From: Flavobacteriales bacterium
Lineage (GTDB): Bacteria; Bacteroidota; Bacteroidia; Flavobacteriales; UA16
Reading direction: 5' to 3'
Assembly: GCA_030831885.1 (NCBI GenBank)
Contig: JAURKF010000108.1
Location: 1-12,847, forward strand
Length of the DNA stretch: 12,847 nt
A program made the translations under genes and the position numbers. The notes beneath the pieces were generated by a model that did no database searches, had not been told where the DNA came from, and saw nothing but the letters and a program-made list of their open reading frames with translations. The stretch's first letter is position 1, and each line of letters begins with the position of its first letter. Shown one piece after another: positions 7,408 through 12,847 of this stretch.

Positions 7408-10007
7408 ACAGATTAGCACATAGCTTCCTGATGCTGCAGCTGTGCTGGATGGTATGCCTGCATTTTGCTGCGAATGCGCAATTCTGGCAACCCCAATTTA
7501 TACTTGGGGGCGAAACACACCGATACACCGGCGGTTATTATGGCGGCGGAGTATCGATAGCTGATTTCGACAAGGATGGCTGGGATGATGTGCTCTATTG
7601 TCAGAATGGCGACGTACCAACCTTCCTTCGAAGCATTGAGGGACAACTGCAACCCTGGCCGCTGGGAATTACGGAAACAGGTGAGATGAAGCAACTCACG
7701 TGGGTTGATTTTGATAACGATGGCGATCGCGATTTGTCGCTCACCGGTTTTAATATCCCTATCCAATTATTTAGAAGAGAATCAAGCGGCCTTATTCCCC
7801 TTCCGGCTGGTTCCGGTATTCCGCAGGAAACAATCGTGGGCTATGGACATAGCTGGGGAGACTACGATCGAGATGGGGATCTTGACTTGTTCGTGTGCAC
7901 ATACGATGCGGATTTTATGGGATTTGGCAATTCTAATAATCGCTTGTACCGCAATGAGGGCAATGCAGTATTCACCGATGTAACCTTGATTGCAGGGTTT
8001 GCACCTATGCAGAATTATACCTTTATGGCCATTTGGATGGATTACAATCGCGATTTGTATCCGGATCTTTTTGTAACTAACGACAGATTGGAAGTACCCA
8101 ACTATTTCTATCACAACAATGGGGATGGGACATTCACTGAAATTGCGGCGCAAATCAATCTCGATGATTATTTGTTTTCCATGACGGCAACATCCGATGA
8201 CTACGATAATGATGGTGATTTGGATGTATACATTACAAATGGCACTTCCGGAAATTACCACAAGAGAAATGATGACGCATCCTTTTTTTCGGATGTGAAT
8301 GTCGAACAAGGCACGACATTAAACAGATTTTGTTGGAGCGCCTTGTTCATTGATGCTAATCGGGATGGCTTGCAAGACCTGCATATCTGCTCTACACCGC
8401 ATATCTCATTGCCCGGACAGAATTTTCTTTATTTAAACTCCGGGCAGGAGTTTACGCTAGCGAATGACTCTGCTGGAATTTCTTCCGATGATGGTTGGAG
8501 TCGATCGGCCGCAATGGGAGATTTTAACCGAGATGGTCTGGCCGATTTGGCTGTTTCTAAAACAATTCCGAGCTACTCTTCCATGTGGCGAGCAATTCCT
8601 AATTCTAACAATTGGATGAAGGTCACGCTGGAAGGTGTTGAATCGAATCGCGATGGTGTTTCATCATGGATAGATTGTTATAGTAACAACCAAATGCAAT
8701 CGCGCTATACGTTTTGTGGCGAGGGTTATCTAGCTCAGAGCAGTTTCAGTGAGTTTTTTGGACTTGGTTCAGAGACCGTTGTAGATTCGATGGTTGTGCA
8801 CTGGCCTTCCGGAATTATCGACCGGTGGTATCGCATTCCCGCCAACCAACAGTTGCATTTGGTGGAAGGAACATCGCGACCTGTCGCGATGAGCACATCG
8901 AATGGACTTACACTTTGTGGAGGCGATTCACTGGAAATAACATTGAATCAATGGACAGACTATTCATGGTCCAACGGCGATAGTGCTCAGGTATTGACCA
9001 CCGCGGATCCCGGCATCTTCACCGCATTGGTCACAGATGAATGGGGAAATATGTTTTTGGCCGATACTGTTCAGGTTTTCCAGGCTGAGCTGCCCATTGT
9101 GGAGGTAGTGGTGGAACATGTGTCATGTACTAATTACTCCGATGCAATCATTAGTGCGCAGGCGAATATCCCCGGAGTTGAATTTTCATTGAATGGAAGT
9201 ATTAATTCCAATGGTGAATTTATCGGACTTTCATCCGGACAGTTTCAGTTGGAATGGACAGACAGCAATGGTTGCGCTTCATCCCAGCAGGTAATAGTAA
9301 CCGAACCCGATCCACTTGGAATTAGTGTTCAGGTGAATGATGCTTCGTGCAATGGCGCTGCAGATGGATCCGTAATCCTGACGTTTGTGGGTGGAACACC
9401 CGGTTATGAGTTGCTCCCGGAAAGTAGTTCAACCGAACTGTTGACGGCAGGAACGTATCCGTATATAGTAATGGATTCTCAGGGGTGTACTTCACAGATA
9501 GAAGCTGAAGTTCAAGAATCTTTACCTTTAGTAATCGAAGCGATTGCAACTGCAGATTCCAATAGTACTTCCAGCGGCAGCATTTCGGCAATTGCTGCCG
9601 GTGGAACACCGCCATATAGTTATCTGCTGAATGGACAACCTTCGGAAGTCGCCCTATGGCAACAGATATCTGGTGGCAATTATACGCTGGAGGTTTATGA
9701 TTCACTGGGATGCAATGCTCAACTGAATGTCATAGTAGAATCGGTAAATTCCATAAGTACGATTCAAAAGGGCGAGTTCGTTGTATTTCCGAATCCGGTA
9801 ATGAATGCGGCTATTATACATGTTCAATCGCATCTGTTAATTCACCATTGCTCCGTAGTTAGCAGCCAAGGTGCGTTGGTTTTCACGATTCGTCCTGAGG
9901 CCTCAAACTTCGAAATTACTACTGCAGGTTGGATTGCAGGATGTTATACGCTAACGCTTCAAACCAATGTCGGTCCGCGCTATGTGCGTTTGATCGTGTT
10001 GGAATAA
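7404..10007 (+). CDS. Secreted T9SS substrate with FG-GAP/VCBS repeats, ASPIC/UnbV domain and SprB-like repeats
   Basis: 867 residues from TTG 7404, which overlaps the upstream stop as TTGA and gives a normal signal peptide (MNRLAHSFLMLQLCWMVCL, cut after FAANA). An in-frame ATG at 7371 (878 residues) and one at 7431 are alternatives; the first lies inside the upstream gene and the second lacks an N-terminal positive charge. Seven FG-GAP/VCBS calcium motifs follow near residues 54, 102, 153, 213, 267, 317 and 373 (DFDKDG, DFDNDG, DYDRDG, DYNRDL, DYDNDG, DANRDG, DFNRDG). An ASPIC/UnbV domain spans about 401-489 (NWMKVTLEGVESNRDG, GYLAQS, FFGLG, VVHWPSG). Two to three SprB-like repeats cover about 564-779 (GGTPGYELLPES, GGTPPYSYLLNG, DSLGCNA). 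A T9SS sorting domain begins at FPNP (about 795) and runs to the end. It is predicted to be a calcium-dependent surface or released protein, coupled to its neighbour; its ligand is unknown. Confidence 0.9.
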   Translation: MNRLAHSFLMLQLCWMVCLHFAANAQFWQPQFILGGETHRYTGGYYGGGVSIADFDKDGWDDVLYCQNGDVPTFLRSIEGQLQPWPLGITETGEMKQLTWVDFDNDGDRDLSLTGFNIPIQLFRRESSGLIPLPAGSGIPQETIVGYGHSWGDYDRDGDLDLFVCTYDADFMGFGNSNNRLYRNEGNAVFTDVTLIAGFAPMQNYTFMAIWMDYNRDLYPDLFVTNDRLEVPNYFYHNNGDGTFTEIAAQINLDDYLFSMTATSDDYDNDGDLDVYITNGTSGNYHKRNDDASFFSDVNVEQGTTLNRFCWSALFIDANRDGLQDLHICSTPHISLPGQNFLYLNSGQEFTLANDSAGISSDDGWSRSAAMGDFNRDGLADLAVSKTIPSYSSMWRAIPNSNNWMKVTLEGVESNRDGVSSWIDCYSNNQMQSRYTFCGEGYLAQSSFSEFFGLGSETVVDSMVVHWPSGIIDRWYRIPANQQLHLVEGTSRPVAMSTSNGLTLCGGDSLEITLNQWTDYSWSNGDSAQVLTTADPGIFTALVTDEWGNMFLADTVQVFQAELPIVEVVVEHVSCTNYSDAIISAQANIPGVEFSLNGSINSNGEFIGLSSGQFQLEWTDSNGCASSQQVIVTEPDPLGISVQVNDASCNGAADGSVILTFVGGTPGYELLPESSSTELLTAGTYPYIVMDSQGCTSQIEAEVQESLPLVIEAIATADSNSTSSGSISAIAAGGTPPYSYLLNGQPSEVALWQQISGGNYTLEVYDSLGCNAQLNVIVESVNSISTIQKGEFVVFPNPVMNAAIIHVQSHLLIHHCSVVSSQGALVFTIRPEASNFEITTAGWIAGCYTLTLQTNVGPRYVRLIVLE

Positions 10008-10032
10008 TACCGCGATTATTATATTCATCTAA

Positions 10033-10752
10033 ATGCCGGTCTATAAATTACATCCCGATTTCATATCCTTTCCACCTCGCACAGAGTTCGACGATGACGT
10101 GGTTGCAATTGGTGGTGATCTAAAGCCCGAGCGACTGATAGAGGCTTATAGCAAAGGTGTTTTCCCTTGGTACAGCATTCCGGGAAGGTTGTGTTGGTAT
10201 TGTCCTGCGGAGCGTTGCGTGTTGCCCGTTTCTTTAGTTGAAATCTCCCATTCGATGAAAGGTATATTGCGACGTGAGCAGTTTAGATTCACGATGGACG
10301 AAGATTTTAAAAGTGTAATCGAGGCATGTAGGGAAGGTGAGCGTGAAGGGCAAACATGGATACATGATGAAATCGTAGAAGCATACGCAACATTGCATCA
10401 AAAAGGACTTGCGCATTCTCTCGAAGTATGGCAAGACAATCAGCTTGTGGGAGGTTTGTATGGTGTATCGCTCGGCGCTATTTTTTTTGGAGAAAGTATG
10501 TTTTCACGCACAGCCAATGCGTCGAAGGCGGCGCTCATTAGGCTGTGTCAGTTTCTACCAGAAATCGGAATTAATCTGGTCGATTGTCAAGTACCCAATG
10601 ATCATCTTATTAGTATGGGGGCCCAAGCATGGTCGCGCGATGAATTTTTGGACGAACTTGAAGTGCTGGTGGATAGTCTAACGCACGCGGGTAGTTGGCA
10701 AGAACCATTTTACCGCTGGAATTACCAGCGAATGAACAACCCAACTGAATAA
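10033..10752 (+). CDS. aat: Leucyl/phenylalanyl-tRNA--protein transferase
   Basis: 239 residues, the normal length for Aat. It transfers Leu or Phe from aminoacyl-tRNA to proteins with N-terminal Lys or Arg, marking them for ClpS/ClpAP degradation in the cytoplasm (N-end rule). Conserved blocks are FPP (13-15), AIGGDL (25-30), AYSKGVFPWY (38-47), the Trp/Pro segment CWYCPAERCVL (54-64, where WWSP-like residues are commoner), TWI (108-110), YATLHQKGLAHSLE (118-131), LVGGLYGVSLGAIFFGESMFS (138-158), ASKAAL (163-168) and DCQ (184-186). The ATG at 10033 is chosen because the family starts a few residues before the FPP block. It follows the second T9SS gene by 25 bases with no convincing terminator between, so some read-through is possible. 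The identification is firm. Confidence 0.96.
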   Translation: MPVYKLHPDFISFPPRTEFDDDVVAIGGDLKPERLIEAYSKGVFPWYSIPGRLCWYCPAERCVLPVSLVEISHSMKGILRREQFRFTMDEDFKSVIEACREGEREGQTWIHDEIVEAYATLHQKGLAHSLEVWQDNQLVGGLYGVSLGAIFFGESMFSRTANASKAALIRLCQFLPEIGINLVDCQVPNDHLISMGAQAWSRDEFLDELEVLVDSLTHAGSWQEPFYRWNYQRMNNPTE

Positions 10753-10807
10753 CTCGCATGGTCGGTTGATAGTTGCGAGCCACAATTTTGAATTATTTCG
10801 CAGTCGT

Positions 10808-12031
10808 ATGAAACCCATTCCATTCTCACCGCCACGTATTGATCAAAAAACCATCGATGCGGTTACTGAAGTGCTTCTTTCGGGCTGGATAACTACCGGC
10901 CCAAAAACGCGCGAGTTGGAGAAGCGCATCAATGAGTACTGTGGTTCTCAACGAACGCTTTGTCTCAACGCCTGGACCAATGCTGTAGAGTTGGTGCTGC
11001 GATGGTATGGAGTAGGTCCCGGCGATGAAGTCATTGTTCCTGCTTATACCTACTCAGCAACAGCCAATATTGTTCTTCATGTGGGCGCCAAGCCGATTAT
11101 GGTCGATGTTGAAGTTGGAAAGTTTACCATTGATACGGCCCAAATTGAAAAGCACATCACCTCGGCTACAAAGGTCATCATGCCTGTTGACATTGGAGGT
11201 ATGCCATGCGACTACGATTTCATCATGCAGCTGGTTCAACAATCGGATGTGAAAGCACGGTTCAATCCTGCAAATGAGCGCCAAAAGCAGTTGGGGCGCA
11301 TATTGGTTATTTCAGACGCAGCACACAGTTTTGGCGCCACTTATAAGGGACAAAAAGTAGGTCCTCAGGCAGATGTGATGGGATTTTCATTCCATGCAGT
11401 AAAAAACCTTACAACCGCTGAAGGTGGTGCAATTACTTTTAACCTACCTGCTCCTTTTGATAATGATGAGGTTTGGAAGTCAATTAATATTTCGGCTCTT
11501 CACGGACAAACGAAAGACGCTCTTTCTAAAACGCAAGCCGGACAATGGCGGTACGACATCGTGGAGGCCGGTTTCAAGTGCAATATGACCGACATTCAAG
11601 CAGCTATCGGGATGGTTGAGTTAGAACGATACGATAATGATACGCTCATTCGTCGCAAGGCCATTTGTATGCAGTATAACGCTCGATTCTCCTCGCAGCA
11701 ATGGTTCACGCCGCCGCTCTTCGAGACTTCAGCTTCAGAAAGCTGCTATCATCTTTATATGCTTCATGTAACTTCATTAAGTGAAGCCCAACGCGATGAA
11801 GTAATTCGGCTGGCTGCTGAAAAAGGAATCGCCCTTAATGTGCATTTTCAGCCGTTGCCGCTGCTTTCTCTCTACAAAGGACTGGGGTATAGCATGAACG
11901 ATTATCCAAATGCATGGAAGCAATATGCTTCCGAAATTTCATTACCTGTTTATTACAACTTGAGTGATGAGGATGTAAATCGAGTAGCCGATGAAGTGAT
12001 AGCTGCAGTGAACTCGGTGCTAGGCGTATGA
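10808..12031 (+). CDS. DegT/DnrJ/EryC1/StrS-family PLP-dependent sugar aminotransferase
   Basis: 407 residues from ATG 10808. An in-frame TTG at 10766 adds 14 residues, but the family normally begins with an IPFSPPRI-like segment, here just after the ATG. Motifs are GWITTGPKTRELEKR (26-40), WTNAVELVL (56-64), PAYTYSATANIV (78-89), VISDAAHSFGA (167-177) with Asp170 to contact the PLP ring nitrogen, and FSFHAVKNLTTAEGGA (193-208) with Lys199 as the PLP-binding lysine. The enzyme makes amino sugar nucleotides by transferring an amino group, usually from glutamate, to a keto-sugar nucleotide. A segment of about 22 residues (144-165) before VISDAAH is present in several Bacteroidota relatives and makes the protein slightly long. 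Its stop overlaps the PglC-like start by 4 bases (ATGA), so the two are coupled. The sugar product cannot be named. Confidence 0.93.
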   Translation: MKPIPFSPPRIDQKTIDAVTEVLLSGWITTGPKTRELEKRINEYCGSQRTLCLNAWTNAVELVLRWYGVGPGDEVIVPAYTYSATANIVLHVGAKPIMVDVEVGKFTIDTAQIEKHITSATKVIMPVDIGGMPCDYDFIMQLVQQSDVKARFNPANERQKQLGRILVISDAAHSFGATYKGQKVGPQADVMGFSFHAVKNLTTAEGGAITFNLPAPFDNDEVWKSINISALHGQTKDALSKTQAGQWRYDIVEAGFKCNMTDIQAAIGMVELERYDNDTLIRRKAICMQYNARFSSQQWFTPPLFETSASESCYHLYMLHVTSLSEAQRDEVIRLAAEKGIALNVHFQPLPLLSLYKGLGYSMNDYPNAWKQYASEISLPVYYNLSDEDVNRVADEVIAAVNSVLGV

Positions 12032-12621
12032 TGAAACGTTTATTCGATATCTTTTTTTCATTTTGTATGTTGCTGCTTTTATCGCCGTTGCTTTTTACAC
12101 TCGCCTTATGGGTTGCAATCGATAGCAGGGGAGGAGTATTTTTTGGTCAGGAACGAGTAGGGTTGAATGGAAGGACTTTCAGGCTTTGGAAGTTCAGGAC
12201 CATGCACCCAAAATCGGAGCAAAAGGGCCAACTTACCGTAGGTTCTGCCGACAAGCGAATCACCAGTGCCGGCTTGGTTCTGCGCAAATACAAAGTCGAT
12301 GAGTTGCCCCAGCTTTGGAATGTACTTTTGGGTGAGATGAGCGTCGTAGGACCCCGTCCTGAAGTGCCGCGCTATGTAGCAATGTATTCAGAAGAGCAAT
12401 TGCATGTGCTGTCGGTGCGCCCCGGTATTACCGATTATGCATCGCTTACATATTTCAGCGAAAACGATTTGCTGGCGGCATCGGAGAACCCCGAAAAGAC
12501 CTATATCGATGAGATAATGCCTGCCAAGCTTTTACTGAATTTGGAGTATGTGAGAAAGCATTCATTCCCGGGCGATCTGAAAATAATTCTACTCACAGGC
12601 CTTCGCATTATTGGTTTTTAG
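12028..12621 (+). CDS. PglC-like small monotopic phosphoglycosyl transferase (bacterial sugar transferase)
   Basis: 197 residues, close to the minimal PglC size, without the extra N-terminal membrane domain of WcaJ/WbaP. The enzyme transfers a sugar phosphate from a UDP-sugar to undecaprenyl phosphate, the first membrane step of capsule, O-antigen or glycoprotein glycan assembly. The N-terminus is one re-entrant hydrophobic helix ending in Ser-Pro (about 7-31), followed by QERVGLNGRTFRLWKFRTM (41-59), the catalytic Asp91-Glu92 in KVDELPQLWNVLLGEMS (89-105), VVGPRPE (106-112) and RPGITDYASLTYFSEND (131-147). ATG 12028 overlaps the previous stop as ATGA; ATG 12031, one codon later, would give the more common MKRLFDI start. 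Pairing with a sugar aminotransferase echoes PglE/PglC-type loci, but the sugar is not known. Confidence 0.93.
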   Translation: MMKRLFDIFFSFCMLLLLSPLLFTLALWVAIDSRGGVFFGQERVGLNGRTFRLWKFRTMHPKSEQKGQLTVGSADKRITSAGLVLRKYKVDELPQLWNVLLGEMSVVGPRPEVPRYVAMYSEEQLHVLSVRPGITDYASLTYFSENDLLAASENPEKTYIDEIMPAKLLLNLEYVRKHSFPGDLKIILLTGLRIIGF

Positions 12622-12647
12622 TTGATTCCTTTCCGGTAGGGATATTA

Positions 12648-12668
12648 CATACGAGTTCGTACTGTATG
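12648..12668. promoter_or_regulatory. Nested inverted repeat in the gap before the last gene
   Basis: An inner dyad TACGA-gt-TCGTA (12650-12661) sits inside an outer pair CATAC (12648-12652) and GTATG (12664-12668); the two share bases, so only one can form at a time. A short T run follows (12670-12673). It could be a weak terminator after the sugar transferase or an operator beside the next promoter. Stem strength is low and the role is unproven. Confidence 0.25.
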
Positions 12669-12670
12669 AT

Positions 12671-12699
12671 TTTGCGATGTATTTTGCACGACTATTTTG
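12671..12699 (+). promoter_or_regulatory. Possible Bacteroidetes-type promoter for the last gene
   Basis: TTTG at 12671-12674 is followed after 18 bases by TATTTTG (12693-12699), one base short of TAnnTTTG; a second TATTTTG lies at 12680-12686. The site is 18 bases before ATG 12718, and the gap of 96 bases suggests a separate transcription unit. Weak match. Confidence 0.3.
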
Positions 12700-12717
12700 T
12701 AACCACGAAAACAGCTT

Positions 12718-12847
12718 ATGAGAATTTTTACATCCCTTTTTTTAGTTGCAATTTTTCAAAGTGCATTCGCACAGTCTGAGCCCTTTGGATATCAGATTCC
12801 GAGCGAAGAGCTGATGGATCTGCCCCTTGCCGAGTTGGCTACTTTCA
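12718..12847 (+). CDS. Exported protein, 3' truncated by window edge; possibly a TonB-dependent receptor
   Basis: An ATG at 12718 opens a frame that stays open to the end of the window (43 codons). The product starts with a clear signal peptide: Arg2, then a hydrophobic core (FTSLFLVAIF), then QSAFA with likely cleavage before QSEPF. The mature part contains IPSEELMDLPLAELATF. Short segments of the type LMDLPLEEL are common just before the plug domain of some TonB-dependent receptors, so an outer-membrane receptor is one possibility, but the visible part is too short to decide. The gap of 96 bases from the glycan genes, with a possible promoter, suggests separate transcription. Confidence 0.7.
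   Translation, partial: MRIFTSLFLVAIFQSAFAQSEPFGYQIPSEELMDLPLAELATF

Noticed and set aside
10003..10020. AATAAT-accgcg-ATTATT hairpin at the end of the second T9SS gene
   Set aside because: Only six A-T pairs and no T tract, so it is too weak to call a terminator; it also overlaps the stop codon and may be chance.
10766..10807. N-terminal extension of the aminotransferase from a TTG at 10766
   Set aside because: The added 14 residues match nothing in the family, whose members begin near the PFSPPRI segment, and the extension runs through the inverted repeat after aat.

Overview
The window looks like chromosomal DNA of a member of the Bacteroidota, most likely the Flavobacteriales (Cryomorphaceae/Crocinitomicaceae/Schleiferiaceae-like, probably aquatic). 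The reasons are: two secreted proteins with type IX secretion (T9SS) C-terminal sorting domains; Cys-rich GCTDPxACNY...DDGSC repeats and SprB-like repeats typical of that phylum; a Bacteroidetes-type promoter (TTG, about 21 bp, TAccTTTa) instead of a sigma70 promoter; starts without clear Shine-Dalgarno sequences; and a moderately AT-rich composition. The genus is inference. All genes lie on the + strand.

Layout. 1-984 is the 3' part of an ettA-like ABC-F translation factor. 985-1075 is an intergenic array of 7-bp repeats that switches orientation and stops exactly at the next start codon. 1076-2320 is a NupG-family nucleoside transporter, and 2364-3050 a membrane-anchored lysozyme/muramidase-like protein. 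3130-7407 encodes a 1425-residue secreted protein with 21 short Cys-rich repeats, about five PKD-like domains and a T9SS domain. It overlaps by 4 bases (TTGA) a second T9SS substrate (7404-10007) with FG-GAP, ASPIC/UnbV and SprB-like modules. Then come aat (10033-10752, leucyl/phenylalanyl-tRNA-protein transferase), a DegT/StrS-type sugar aminotransferase (10808-12031) that overlaps by 4 bases a PglC-like initiating phosphoglycosyl transferase (12028-12621), and finally the first 43 codons of an exported protein (12718 to the window end).

How the genes may work together. The two T9SS substrates form a translationally coupled pair, so they are probably made and exported together as cell-surface or secreted adhesin-like proteins. 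The aminotransferase/PglC pair looks like part of a surface glycan or glycoconjugate pathway: one makes an amino sugar nucleotide and the other transfers the first sugar phosphate to undecaprenyl phosphate. T9SS cargo in some Bacteroidota is anchored to a surface polysaccharide, so the proximity is suggestive, but nothing here proves a link. ettA, the transporter, the muramidase-like gene and aat look like ordinary housekeeping genes.

The most notable structure is the internal architecture of the 1425-residue protein: three kinds of short Cys-containing module (A, B and C) combined in a higher-order order around a duplicated PKD unit. No rRNA, tRNA, insertion sequence or CRISPR array was seen. 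No gene-free stretch exceeds 100 bases.
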